Positions 1-9,647 of a stretch of 64,000 bases of DNA are shown piece by piece (the first letter of the stretch is position 1; each line of letters opens with the position of its first letter). Under the pieces are notes generated by a model. The model did no database searches and had not been told where the DNA came from. It worked only from the letters and a program-made list of their open reading frames with translations. The DNA lies in contig NC_134710.1 in assembly GCF_043290135.1 (NCBI RefSeq), positions 461,691,376 to 461,755,375 on the forward strand, given 5' to 3'. Source of the DNA: Rhipicephalus microplus (lineage: Eukaryota; Arthropoda; Arachnida; Ixodida; Ixodidae). The position numbers were made by a program, and so were the translations under genes.

Positions 1-1
1 C

Positions 2-307
2 TTAGACAAGCAGGTCGAGCATGCAGTTTACAACTGCCATATATGTCAGGCAGCTGACAAGTCTGCCAAACCTGCGTTTTCTCCGTTGCAGCCAGTCCAG
101 TGGCCTGATCGGCCTTGGCAGAAACTCGGCATGGACATCATCGGTCCTTTGCATAATGTTCCGCAAAATGCCCGGTTCATTGTTTCTCTCATTGACTACC
201 ATTCCAAATGGCCAGAAATTTGTTTCACACATACGGTTACTTCTGAGGTCATCATTGAGTTTCTGTCTTCAATCTTCAGCCGGGAAGGGTTAACTTCTCC
301 ACGGTAG
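2..307 (+). pseudogene. pol: Ty3/gypsy integrase, zinc tail and start of core
   Basis: This frame opens at the window edge and stops at 305-307. It shows a CHIC pair, which is the Cys half of an integrase HHCC zinc site. About 25 residues later comes GMDIIGPL, which carries the first catalytic Asp of the DDE core. The frame ends before the second Asp and the Glu could appear, and the integrase C-terminus resumes at 339. Most of the catalytic core has therefore been deleted. Integrase normally joins the retrotransposon cDNA to the host chromosome; this copy cannot. The element's upstream parts lie outside the window. Its sequence differs from the other Ty3 copies here, so it is a separate lineage. 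Confidence 0.85.
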
Positions 308-338
308 GCAACCGCGAGTTGCTCTCGACATAGTCGCT

Positions 339-998
339 TTGCCTCGTAACATAGCAGTGTCTTCTCCTGATCAAATCCGCACCAGGATTTTTTCTCGTCA
401 ACAAGCAATGAAAAAGTATGTCGACTCCCGTCGAGGTTCAAAGCAGTCCAAAGTTCGCACTGGCGATCTAGTCAAGTTTCATGTGCCAGGCAAGCGCCCC
501 AAGTATCGGGGTCCTTACAAAGTCTTGGGCCAGGTTAGCCCCACTTCTTTCCGCTTAAGTGATGGTAACATCTGGAATGCTTCGCGCCTTGTTATTTTTC
601 GTACGGATTCGCCTTCAACACCTAAAAGTCTTCCTCATCACGTTCCGTCCACGCCTTTCAACTACGCATCAGACTGTTACATGTGGCCTCCATGTACAGG
701 CATTTCTTCTTCAAGGGGGAAGGAGTTACCAGGCGGTGTCGCTGGTTCAAGTACACCAAGTCATACGGTTAACTTCGAACCTTCAAACACGGCTGAGACT
801 GTTGAACCAGACTCCGGTCCGCAAAATTCTTCCGAAGCTCATGCTGCGAGCTCTGATGAGACCCCTAATTTTAACGCTCGTTCAGAGCCTTCACAATCTT
901 CCACTCAAGGTGCAGAGACACCTGATTCTACACCCAAAAGGGCCCGCCCTAAGCGGAAGCGGCAGAAGCCGCGTCGGTTCGAAGATTACGTGATGTAA
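339..998 (+). pseudogene. pol: Ty3/gypsy integrase C-terminal region with basic tail
   Basis: This is a 219-codon open stretch. Residues about 30-75 (KVRTGDLVKFHVPGKRPKYR, then GPYKVLGQ) match the SH3-like C-terminal module of Ty3/gypsy integrases, which binds DNA near the end of pol. The rest is rich in Ser, Thr and Pro and ends in a strongly basic run of Lys and Arg before a TAA. The methionine at 339 is probably not a real start: the block is the continuation of the integrase at 2-307 after an internal deletion and frame change. There is no envelope-like reading frame after it. A polypurine tract and probable LTR follow about 180 bp downstream. Confidence 0.8.
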
Positions 999-1179
999 AA
1001 CTCTTGTTCCGAACAGTTGTGTACATTTTTCTTGTTATCAGTGCATTGTCAGGACTTTTAGTGTGTGAGTTCGGTGTGCCGTGTTCTGAATTTTTATATG
1101 TTCTAATGTACATACCTTGTAAAATATGTTGGTATCGAGCATGTATAAATATAAACAGTGTATAGGTGTGCTTTTTTTC

Positions 1180-1294
1180 GAGGAGGGGATGATTGTTGTG
1201 TTTTGGGTTTTCAGTTTAGGTTTCGCATTGACATTAGAGGATGCCAAGGAGTGCCGCTTTGGCACCTAGGATTTCAAGGCGACTGTAAAATAAA
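1180..1294 (+). repeat. Polypurine tract and probable start of a 3' LTR
   Basis: A purine run (GAGGAGGGGATGA, 1180-1192) stands just after the integrase gene. It is followed at 1194 by a TGTTGTG start that fits a long terminal repeat, with an AATAAA signal at 1289-1294. The position fits the plus-strand primer and U3 of the Ty3 element at 2-998. The far LTR end and a matching 5' copy are not visible, so the extent is an inference. Confidence 0.45.
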
Positions 1295-2977
1295 GCAGGT
1301 GTGTTAGGTAGCTGTGGAGTGCGGTTGTTGTGCTTGCTTTCGGCGCTACGCGCCAACCCGCGTGTTCGGGCTGGTTGGTGTCCCCGCCGGCCGCGTACGT
1401 CTCCGTCGGCCGTCTTCTTCTTCTGCTTCGTTGGGACCTGCAGCCCGCAACACAGCAGTTGCGTCGTCCCGGCCACGGTTCTGGCGATAGATACTTGGTA
1501 CCGTCGCCGGGTCAACGGGCGCGTGCCATTGTTACTTTACCTAATCGAACGCGCTTTGCAAGGGAGCCGAAGCGGCACCCCCGGTGAAAGAAGAAAAATG
1601 GTGGGAAATTGTGGGGGAGGTGTAGCGGTTAGAAAAGTTCTTGACTTTGGTTGTGACCCGTGCAAAGAGTGCTGCTTAAGCCACCTTCGCCGCAGTACAT
1701 TGGGGCCCAGCGAAAAAGCGCATTGAGATTTGGAAGGGGCCTTTAGCGCTATGCACGGGATGCTGCACGTTTTGCTAGGTTACTCATGCGTTTCTACGCC
1801 GCATAATTCTGAGTACCAGTATAATACCTGACGCCTGAATAAGCTACTGGCAGTCATACGAACCGTGTATGACATTTCTGCTTCTCTAAAAAACTATCTA
1901 AATTGTGCGAAGTTTTTTTTTTCGCCACCCCTACCCCCTACTCCTCAGTTTTTCGAGTCTCCCGAATTTGCAAGGTGGCGAGCTTGCATATTTAAATTCG
2001 CAGTCTGTCAAATGATTTGACAGGCGCAGCAAATGCTATTATGGGCTTCATCATTATTTGCTCAGTGGGGAGGTTCAAGATAATACTTTCATTGAAATAG
2101 CAATGCTCGTGTTCACACTGCACGATTTAGGTGATGTTGAATGGTTTATACATTATTTTTTTTTTCAAAATGTAAGCCTTATTATATATACTGCTTTAAA
2201 TTTGGTATTTTATCATAAAAAATGTCACATTTTTTCCCGTAAACTGCTCCTAATCGGGATTTCAGTGCTTCAAAAGTAACATTGTGCTGCTCTAAAATTG
2301 CTCCAAATTGTATTTCGGCTGTTGCACGCCTGACTTTGTTTTGAAAGCGAATTTTGTGTCTTTCTTTCTGCAACGGCACCTACGTTTCTGGCTATTTGAA
2401 CTCCTGAGCGAGCGAGGCTGATCTTGAACACGCTGACCTATAGGCGTTCGCAAATTTTTGCGGTAATTATACGGGTTAAGGTGAACAAAAAATGTAGATG
2501 CTGAAGTATTTTTGTGCGTGACTAGGCCATTAAAGCATTTTACTACTGCGTATTCACGCATCTGTTTTGCTAGTACAAGGCCGTCGTCAAATAAGCCTTA
2601 TTGGCGTAGGCAGTCATGCGCATGATTTTTGGTCGACAAAACACGATGGCAAGGTGCGGACCAAGTGAAATCAGGGGTAAAACGGGCAAATATCCCCCCC
2701 CCCCCCCAAAAAAAAAAAGTGCTGATGCAGGCATCCGCTTATGCTACTGGCGCGCGGTGGGCGATTTGGGAGGCGAATGAGCGCAAGTTTTGATTTCGAC
2801 GATCTCCACTGGAGGTCACGTTCTGAGCCGGACAATGGAAAAGACCGATCGTTGTAAATTTCTTCAGTTTGGTGATGCCTTCTTTGCGGATAGCGTGGAT
2901 GATTGAATCTCATATATTGTGTATAATGTGCCATTGTCAAACATGGCTTCACCATTGTCACTACCCGCATTTTTCCC
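1295..2977. other. No gene recognised; C14/A11 tract
   Basis: No reading frame here resembles a known family, and those present look like chance openings. The first part (about 1320-1600) is GC-rich and may still be LTR. A homopolymer run of 14 C followed by 11 A occupies 2694-2718. Nothing else is supportable. Confidence 0.5.
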
Positions 2978-3140
2978 CGCAGCGGTGGTCTTTGTGCCTA
3001 AGGTACATGGTTGCTGACCCGCATGTCGTTCGAGTGAATCCCGGCTGCGGCGACTGCATTGAAGGTGAAAATACTGTATGCTCGAGAATAGGGTGCACGT
3101 TAAAAAACCCCTGCTGGTCGAAATATATGCCAGCATCCAT
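2978..3140 (+). mobile_element. tRNA-derived SINE (Ruka-like), joined to Ty3 pol
   Basis: The start (GGTGGTCTTTGTGCCTAAGG, from about 2984) matches the A-box region of the SINE at 9391-9523. A B-box-like GTTCGAGTGAATCCC follows at 3028-3042. Then comes the body (GGGTGCACGTTAAAAAACCC near 3092), which is shared with the SINE 3' half at 39353. SINEs are transcribed by RNA polymerase III and moved by LINE proteins. The 3' end is missing, because the sequence passes directly into the reverse transcriptase of the next feature at about 3138. Family assignment rests on memory of tick Ruka and on similarity between copies in this window. Confidence 0.75.
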
Positions 3141-3905
3141 ATCGAGTGTCACAGAAAGAACGGGAAATTATCAAAAAGCAAGTGGAGGAGATGTTTCGGA
3201 TGATGTCATCCAGCCTTCGAATAGTCCATGGGCGTCCCCCGTGGTGCTCGTTAAGAAGAAAGACAACACACTTAAATTCTGTGTCGACTACCGAAATTTG
3301 AACAGTGTAACTAAACGAGATGTCTACCCCTTGCCACGTATCGACGATGCACTAGATCGGCTGCGATTCGCAAACTTTTTCTCCTCCTTGGATCTGAAAA
3401 GCGGATATTGGCAAATGGAGGTTGACGAGTGGGACCGTCAAAAAAGGGCATTCGTAACACCAGATGGCCTCTACCAATTCAAAGCGCTTCCATTCGGCCT
3501 CTGTTGCGCGCCAGCGACGTTTCAGCGAATGATGGACACTGTCCTCGCGGGATTGAAATGGCAGTCATGTCTAGTGTAGTTAGATGACGTGGTGGCATTC
3601 TCTGCAACGTTTCACAAACATCTAGAGCGACTACGCACAGTATTTCAAGCATCCGGTCAGCAAACGTGACACTCAAACCCGAAAAATGCCACTTCGGCTT
3701 CGAAGAGCTGCGATTGCTTGGACATGTCGTTAGTTCTGATGGTGTTCGTCCTGTTCCCGAAAAGACAGCCGCTGTTCAGAGGTTCTCTACACCCAGAGAC
3801 AAATAGTCATTGCGTCGATTTTTGGGTTTGTGTCCCTACTATAGGCGATTTGTGGAAAACTTCTCAAAGATTGCGGAACCTCTTACAAAACTAACAAAAG
3901 ACGAC
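3138..3905 (+). pseudogene. pol: Ty3/gypsy reverse transcriptase, decayed
   Basis: Reverse transcriptase pieces appear in order: YRVSQKERE before the fingers, then [54 protein letters not shown], and FVTPDGLYQFKALPFGLC. A TAG at 3577-3579 falls just before the catalytic LDD. The downstream thumb (LLGHVVSSDGVRP, then RRFLGLCPYYRRF) is readable only across further frame changes. A frameshift also lies near 3200. The wording is closest to gypsy-3 (47585-48448), so it is the same lineage on the opposite strand. The N-terminal gag-protease half is absent, and a SINE occupies that place. Confidence 0.88.
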
Positions 3906-4652
3906 GTGCCCTTCACATGGGAAAGCGAACAACAGAAGCTTCTGACGAATTAAGAAAACGGCTACAGGGTTCACCAATACTTGCCCAGTTTTATGAGACA
4001 GCCGACACTGAAGTCCATACCGATGCCAATAATGTCGGCCTCGGCGTCATCCTGGTCCAGTGGCAAAATGGTCAAGAAAAAGAGTTAGCCTATGCCAGTG
4101 GCAAACTCAAAAGCTGAGGCAAACTACGATGCAACTGAAAAAGAGTACCTCGCAGTCATCTGGGCAATAAACAAGTTTCGACCCTACCTTTATGGTAGAC
4201 TGTTCAGAGCTGTCAGTGACCACCATGCTCTGTGCTGGCTGGCAAATCTGAAGGATCCGTCAGGTCGACTAGCAAGATGGAGCCTTATGCTGCACGAGTA
4301 TGACATTACTGGCGTATACAAATCTGGAAGGAAACGCAGTGATGCCGACTGCCTGTCACGCTCTCCCATTGATCCAAGTGTTCCTGAAGAGGAAGACTTC
4401 CCGTTTCTAGGCGTTGTCGACGCATCCCAAATCGCTCAACAACAACGAGATGACCCGGATTTGCTGGCGCTTATACAACACCTGCAGGGTCTCGACGTTC
4501 AAGTCCCTCGCATAGTCTCCAGAGGGCTCTCCATGTTCGGCCTCCGAGAAAGTGTCCTTTACGGGAGGAACTTCGAACCTAATTGCGAAACGTTTTTACT
4601 AGTCGTGCCCACAGCCATGCGAGAGGAAATTCTGCATGCCACGACGAGCTGA
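3906..4652 (+). pseudogene. pol: Ty3/gypsy RNase H and connection, decayed
   Basis: The first frame (3917-4117) contains EVHTDANNVGLGVILVQ, the RNase H motif with its first catalytic Asp, and ends in a stop after AYASGKLKS. The second frame (4092-4652) overlaps it and continues with [40 protein letters not shown] and DADCLSR. These are the standard RNase H end and the tether to integrase. RNase H removes the RNA strand during reverse transcription. The one-frame shift at about 4100 and a stop before the integrase show that this copy is dead. Confidence 0.87.
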
Positions 4653-4663
4653 CATCTTGACAC

Positions 4664-4960
4664 ATGGATGTGAGCCGAACATTCACCAGGATTCGCCTGA
4701 AGTACTATTGGCCTAAGTTGCTCGCATCAGTGCAGCGCTACGAGAAAACTTCTCTTCATTGCCAACGTCACAAAACTCCACCCGTAAGACCAGCCGGCCT
4801 TCTCCAGCCAATAGACCTTCCGGATGCCCCATTCCAACAAGTCGGCATGGACTTTTTAGGACCTTTCCCGACATCGTGTGCAGGCAAGAAATGGATAGTC
4901 GTAGCCACAGACTATCTGACCCGTTATGCTGAGACTGACTCTTTGTCAGTCTCAGCATAA
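4664..4960 (+). pseudogene. pol: Ty3/gypsy integrase N-terminal half, cut by a palindrome
   Basis: Residues give FTRIRLKYYWPKL, a CQRHKTPP zinc-tail end and VGMDFLGPFPTS with the first catalytic Asp, then VVATDYLTRYAE. Each block has a close match in gypsy-3 at 46745-46980. The frame then runs into the right arm of a 27-bp inverted repeat (4913-4971) and stops. The rest of the integrase is missing and is replaced by a LINE 3' end. Confidence 0.85.
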
Positions 4961-4971
4961 CGGGTCAGATA
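4913..4971. repeat. 27-bp snap-back inverted repeat
   Basis: The left arm 4913-4939 and right arm 4945-4971 are perfect reverse complements, separated by the 5-nt loop TCTTT. The left arm is ordinary integrase coding sequence (encoding the DYLTRYAE region), so the right arm is a templated copy of it. It marks the exact junction between the Ty3 fragment and the following LINE end. Confidence 0.95.
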
Positions 4972-5127
4972 ACACTGCTTGCTGCATTGTTATCGCACTT
5001 GACTTATTCTCTAACGGAGGTCCCCCCTAACAGTTTTCTAACTTCGGGACCTCCTCTGTACTGTAGAATTTTATTCATGTATTATGTATGCATTCCTGAA
5101 ATAAAGTTTGATTGATTGTTTGATTGT
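4972..5127 (+). mobile_element. 5'-truncated LINE 3' end with GATT repeat tail
   Basis: This stretch has a stem made of GGAGGTCC (near 5025) and GGACCTCC (near 5058), then AATAAA at 5100 and a (TTGATTGA)-type short repeat tail. A 3' hairpin followed by a simple-repeat tail is typical of CR1/L2-like LINEs. No coding part is present. The clade is not determined. Confidence 0.5.
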
Positions 5128-6424
5128 ACAGTGCGACTCTATATATCGTCGAACACTTCGTAACGTCTGTTTTCAACGCCGAACACTTCAGAGCGCAGGC
5201 TTAAGGTGTTTGCCTATAGGATTTTCTGCGTCAATGCATACTGCGTCAACGTGTGCATAGCATAATATGACACTCTCTCTTTGTTTTTGTTTTTTCGAAG
5301 ATATGATGTAGCGGCGTATTATAAGTAAGCACTCAAAGCACTCAAGCAGATAAAATCTACTGCGAATATGCCAAGGACCGGTCAGACAACGACTATGTTA
5401 TGGATTAGACTCCATAAATCTCCTTCTCCACAATCGATAAGCAGTCGACTTGAGAAAACGAATAGAACACTTGAATGAAGAGCCGCTTCGTTGTCGAAAC
5501 AAATGCAGCCGTTCCATGCGCAGCACTATCGTGCGAATGCAGCTTAGCCAGATCTGCGGGCAGGATTAAAGACACGTGTACTTACTAGAGTCGTGTGCTT
5601 CATAGCTGGTCCGTTGCTTTCCGTTACAATCGTTTCCTCGCCGGTGTGCCGCGCCTTATGAAGCTCTTCTTTCGCCAGCAGGGGTGGCGCACCCCGCGCA
5701 CTTGGTTTGGCTGCTCAGCAGAGCATGGCGCCCGCATACGCAGCTGTTCCGGCTTCATTCGGACAGGCGCTCCAAGAAAGTGGAACAGCGGGCGGACTCT
5801 CGCTGAGCGCGCCTTCCGAGTGTCTCGCCGATGTGCCGTAAGTGGCACGGCAAAGTGGTGGGCTGTAATTAACGCCCGAGGCAGTTATCTTACTGGCATA
5901 ATTAGGGCGCGCACTGCACTGAAGCTTTCAGTTGCTCAACGCGTACTTTCCCGAAACATTCGTAGCATAGATTTAATGTTGCCCTTATTGCGCGGTCGCA
6001 GGCAAAAAGTGGCACTGACGAAACGTTCCGCATTTCAGGAGGTTGCTATCTCTGAATTCCTCGCCTGGCGATCCTGTCGTAAGTTGTTGGTGTTGTAGTA
6101 ATAATCAAGTGAGAGGTAGACAACGGAAAGATGATGTGCATTGAGCAGCGGTAGTATGAGCAGGCGCACGATATAACAAAAGAATGAGATCAATACGCAC
6201 TATTCATTTTTTTGCCGTTGTAGTTCCTTGAGACGCCGTCGCATTGCACCCAAAAAAACGTTGATTAAATTCGACTACGCATATTGAAGTTCAGCAGGAG
6301 ATCGCAGCTTGAACGTACGTAGCAGCGCAAGTTGTGTGGCAATTCGGAGTCAGAAAAGCGACATGTAATTCCATATTATTCCCCGTACACGTATCAACAG
6401 TGTTGTACTCGGTGACAACGAGAG
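5128..6424. other. No gene recognised
   Basis: An open stretch of 167 codons at 5595-6098 is rich in Arg and Ser, has no recognisable motif and sits in GC-rich DNA. I do not support it as a gene. The rest is AT-rich and holds no repeat that I can name. Confidence 0.5.
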
Positions 6425-6600
6425 CCTGCAAGCATAAAGCTTTTTCTTGGGCGAACCCGAAGGTCGCGGGCTCGATCCCGGTCGCATTTCGATGTGCGCG
6501 AAATGGTTGAGGCCCCCGTGCTGTATGATGCCAGTTAAAGAGAAAAAATGTCCGCAGCCCTTCGCTATGACGTCTCTCACAATCACATCGTGGAATTAAG
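6425..6600 (+). mobile_element. SINE remnant (Ruka-like)
   Basis: A B-box-like GGCTCGATCCC stands at 6469-6479, and it is followed by GCATTTCGATG and GCGAAATG. These also follow the B box in the other SINE copies of this window. The A-box side and the 3' tail are too diverged to define, so the limits are approximate. Confidence 0.6.
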
Positions 6601-7159
6601 ACATAACACTCCAGATAATATACTTGCGCCCCTCCCCCTAAAAAACAACAAAAAAACAAGTCGCACTTCTGTGGGCAAAAGAGCAGCAATAGCTGCGAGC
6701 ACAATGGCCGGTAGCTGAAAAAAATTGGGGCACGCCTATAAGCTTCGCTTTTAAGAGTCAAACGTGATAGCGATGTCCTGTTCCTTTAGTGCGTATTTCA
6801 AACACTTAGTGCATGAAATCTTCTTGAAATTGTCATGCACCGACTACGTGGCCTTAAAGGAGCACTGACATCAAATTTCAAGATCGTGATGTGCCCACCA
6901 TTCAATCACTTGGTATGCATAGGTCTTCTCGGCCAAATTTGAATGGCGTCCGTCGCGTCAAAGTTATTTTATTTCGACGTCAAACCACGTAGAAAAGCTA
7001 AGGAGAAAAAACAAAAAGCAATAGATTGTCCTGTGACAGCGACACTAGTGCTACGTGTTCGGTGTGATACATTCCACAAATACCATCCTGAGTGACGATA
7101 CGCCACTAACGATGACGTTGACGATCTCTGAGTGTATTTGGAGCCGACTCCCAGCCATG
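6601..7159. other. No gene recognised
   Basis: AT-rich DNA upstream of the THAP gene. A segment beginning AAAGGAGCACTGACATCAAA (6857) looks like a dispersed tick repeat, but I cannot define its ends. Confidence 0.4.
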
Positions 7160-7167
7160 CTCTCACT

Positions 7168-7176
7168 ATATATAGT
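7168..7176 (+). promoter_or_regulatory. TATA box of the THAP gene
   Basis: TATATATAG lies about 110 bp upstream of the ATG at 7284. That spacing allows transcription to start near 7200 with an 80-bp leader. No other plus-strand gene is close enough to use it. The assignment is inferred from position and consensus only. Confidence 0.45.
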
Positions 7177-7283
7177 GGCTCTCCTTGCTGTGTTGAAGCG
7201 TGCGTGCGATACATCGTGTCACATCGACTGATTTGCCTCACAGCGTGTGAGTACGGTCATTTAAAGCGGCAATACGTGCCAGA

Positions 7284-7583
7284 ATGTCTGGGAACCGCTG
7301 CGTAGTAAGAACCTGCACGTCGAAGCGCGGAAAAAGCGGAACGTGCGTGGCGTTTCGTGTCTTTCCAAGCCACGAACCTCATTGCAGCCAGTGGGATGAC
7401 TTCATACGCGCCGTTGGACAGAGAGACGGGACGCCTGTCAACAACAGCTGCATTTGCTCCCTTCACTTTGCGGGAAGCTGCTACAGGGTGCATCAAGTGT
7501 TGGCGAACCAGTTGGGTCTCACTGGCAGTACGAGGCCTCTTCTCGAGGGCGGGGCTATTCCTACTGTGCGCTGCTGCAGCTGA
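7284..7583 (+). CDS. THAP-type zinc-finger protein (single-exon frame)
   Basis: The 99-residue product begins MSGNRCVVRTC. It shows the C2CH zinc pattern of THAP domains: Cys6 and Cys11 near the start, then a CSLHF motif about 48 residues on. The invariant Trp of QWDDFIRAV lies between them, and a closing GAIPTV box (AVPTIF-like) follows near residue 93. THAP domains bind DNA and occur in host regulators and at the N-terminus of P-element transposases. The domain is complete, but the frame stops straight after it, while another frame stays open to 7825 with an acidic Ser/Asp-rich stretch. A frameshift or an intron could join them. A TATA box lies upstream. No transposase catalytic region is visible downstream, so host gene or P-element relic cannot be settled. 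Confidence 0.72.
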   Translation: MSGNRCVVRTCTSKRGKSGTCVAFRVFPSHEPHCSQWDDFIRAVGQRDGTPVNNSCICSLHFAGSCYRVHQVLANQLGLTGSTRPLLEGGAIPTVRCCS

Positions 7584-8403
7584 AAGCAGCGATTCACTCG
7601 GCAAACGTCCGTGACATGAGGTGCGTAGTTGGTGTACCTGTTCCTGAGCAAGGATTGTCGCGAATCGCGGCGATACCCAGTTCCAGGTCGCTGTCATCAT
7701 CACTTGCCGATGTTGACCGAGACGACGGCGGGGACGACGATGTTGGCGACAGAGGCATCTGCGCCTTCAGAGACACAGCTGGACTGACTGTACGTGCGCT
7801 CCTAGCAGACGAAACGCCAGTGTGACGTCACCATTTTTTGTGAAAGCTGCATCAGCTGTGCAGTGGCCTCGACGTGACCGCAAGATAGCGCTGCCAGCAC
7901 TACAGTTTGGCGGGCTTTTTACCCATTTTGAACCGCGTTCGATAGCGAATACAGTGCAGACCACTTATAACGTAACCGCTTTTTGAGCGGGACCGGTTAT
8001 AAGGGAAGTTTTTTTGACCACCGATATGTCACCCATAGAACTAAATGTATAGGCCGACCGTTTATTGCGTAGGCGCGCGAAGGAGAATACCGGTTATAGC
8101 GCGGAGTTTCTAGGCGCGTGACCATAAAATCGGCGAACGGAGCACGGTCGGCACGGTTTCCCGGCGGCATTCCCGGCGCGCCGGAACGTTGGGAGTGTGA
8201 GGCCGCACGTGGAGACCGCCGCGAAAAGTCACATTGCGGAGGAGAAGAGAGGGTACAGTAGGGAGGGAGTCGAGGAGACTTTGAAAGGCGGGAGCGTGTT
8301 TTCGTCACTGTGGCGACCGTGGCAGCCTCCAAGTCGGGTGCGCGCTGCGCGGAGTGGGGGAGAGAAGCGGTAGCATTCTTTTTTTTTTCTCAACCTCCTT
8401 CTT
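7584..8403. other. No certain gene; possible THAP 3' part and an inverted repeat
   Basis: A frame open to 7825 in +2 encodes SRSLSSSLADVDRDDGGDD and might continue the THAP protein. At about 7959-8002 an imperfect inverted repeat pairs CTTATAACGTAACCGC with its complement near GCGGGACCGGTTATAAG, which recalls the end of a small DNA transposon. The rest is GC-rich, with no frame that I recognise. Confidence 0.4.
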
Positions 8404-9158
8404 TTGCCTCTTTGGATTTGCTGTGTGCGCTTCGCCGTGTTGTTGCCGTGTGAGAGCCCAGATAAAATCATGTCCCTTAGGAAATCATGTCATCATGTCA
8501 TGCAGCGCAGCTTTGCAGCTCAAGCTGAAAGGCTTTTGAGTGCTGGGTACCCAGCTATCCTACTGGTATCTATAGCTGAAAAGCTATTAAAACAGATAAA
8601 GAAAGGCTGCAACTCTGAGGCTCAGCCGGAACCTAACGACCGAAAAAGACCCATAGTTTTACCATACGTGCATGACATTTCCCATCGGCTAAAAAAGATA
8701 GGGGAGAAATGCAGCGTCAAATGGGTGTTTTCAGCGTCGGATAAGTTACAGCGGCTTTGCAAAGCAGTCAATCCCCTCAAATACGTACCACTGGTTGCTC
8801 AACCAAGCACAAAACTCGGTGTGTGCCGTGTGTAGCGGGGGTTGTTTAAGCGATTCCACTCTCATGTGGTAAGTGGTATTTCGGCCAAATGGGGCGCTGC
8901 CTTAATGAAAGGCTAAAAGAGCACCATTATAATGTTCACAAAGCAATCCAGGGCCACATTGGAATTCACTGCCGCGATTGTGGATGTTCTGCCATGTTTG
9001 ATCAATGTGAAGTGGTTAAAAAGCACCCGTCACAATTAACTCGGGAAGGTATAGAAGCGCATTGTATAGCAAGAGCTGGCATCACGTGTATTAGCGCCCC
9101 TTCTTTGGTTTTATCTCAACATGAAGTGGCCTTCCTTAATCAGGATAACCGCCTATGA
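8404..9158 (+). pseudogene. Penelope-like element, C-terminal part with GIY-YIG endonuclease
   Basis: The first frame (8404-8835) carries RLLSAGYPAILLVSIAEKLL and a long linker of the kind that follows the reverse transcriptase in Penelope-like elements. The frame then shifts near 8818. In the new phase CVPCVAGVV is followed by TAA at 8847-8849, and then PLSCGKWYFGQMGRCLNERL and a Cys/His segment (IHCRDCGCSAMF). That is the GIY-YIG nuclease that nicks target DNA. The TAA falls where the first Tyr of GIY is expected. The reverse transcriptase itself is absent, so this is a 5'-truncated dead copy. The limits at the 5' side are uncertain (about 8460 is equally possible). Confidence 0.85.
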
Positions 9159-9398
9159 ATCTGTGATATGTGACGGTGCGATGTTGTGTGTAATCTTGTC
9201 GTTGCGTTAGGGTGGTTTTGTATGCTTGCGCCGGTCTACATATTTGATGCAGTTTGACAATAAAGCTCAGTTGAAAGTTAGCGCTCCGTCTTCTTGTGTC
9301 GGTCTGCTCGGCCGTTTCTTCTTCCCCGTAATGCGCTATACCAGTTCAAGTATGACGAACCAACTCGCCCAATCTTCAACACTCGTGCACCCAAATCT
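9159..9398 (+). mobile_element. Penelope-like element 3' untranslated end
   Basis: This follows the GIY-YIG frame and contains AATAAA at 9259-9264. The block from AGCGCTCC (about 9280) to CACTCGTG (about 9395) is repeated, almost base for base, as the right arm and tail of the 173-bp insertion at 59498-59670. The shared terminal motif ACCAACTCGCCCAA defines the 3' end of this element family. Confidence 0.8.
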
Positions 9399-9523
9399 CA
9401 GCACACGGTCCTCCAACATTTCCGCCTCTATCGCAAATGCAGCCGCTTCAGCCTGGAGTCGATCCCGTGATCTGCGGGTCAGCAGCCGAGTACCTTAGCC
9501 ACTAGACCAACGCGGCTGGGCAG
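9391..9523 (-). mobile_element. tRNA-derived SINE (Ruka-like), minus strand
   Basis: On the minus strand the A-box region TGGTCTAGTGGCTAAGG (about 9510-9494) is followed by CTGCTGACCCGCAGATCACG, the B box GGGATCGACTCC, then GCATTTGCGAT and a GTGCAC that meets the Penelope end at about 9392. It is the best preserved tRNA head among the SINEs here. The 3' tail is missing at the Penelope junction. It is not a working tRNA gene: no cloverleaf can be closed around it. Confidence 0.85.
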
Positions 9524-9647
9524 GTCGTCAGCTTATTTCGTTTGCAAAGTTTTCTGTGTTATTCTTTTATTCGTCGCTGGAGTTCGTGACCAGCAGGTGA
9601 ACATGCCTGTTGCTAGGCTGAATGATTCCTCGAGCAACACAGATCTG

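Noticed and set aside
1491..1520. TTGGTACCGTCGCCGGGT resembling a retroelement primer binding site
   Set aside because: No gag or LTR pair follows; a 3' LTR should not be followed by a primer site.
1301..1726. 141-codon open frame in GC-rich DNA
   Set aside because: No motif; lies in probable LTR or GC-rich spacer, with two overlapping frames equally open.
5595..6098. 167-codon open frame
   Set aside because: Arg/Ser-rich, GC-rich context, no motif and no supporting signals; likely chance.
7950..8002. CAGTGCAGACCACTTATAACG resembling a pogo/Tigger terminal repeat
   Set aside because: No matching far end or transposase; only a local inverted repeat is visible.
9159..9398. Hammerhead ribozyme in the Penelope end
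   Set aside because: Looked for the CTGATGA and GAAA core in order on both strands by eye; not seen.
9391..9523. Possible tRNA gene on the minus strand
   Set aside because: A and B boxes are present but no cloverleaf closes, and the flanking body is SINE.
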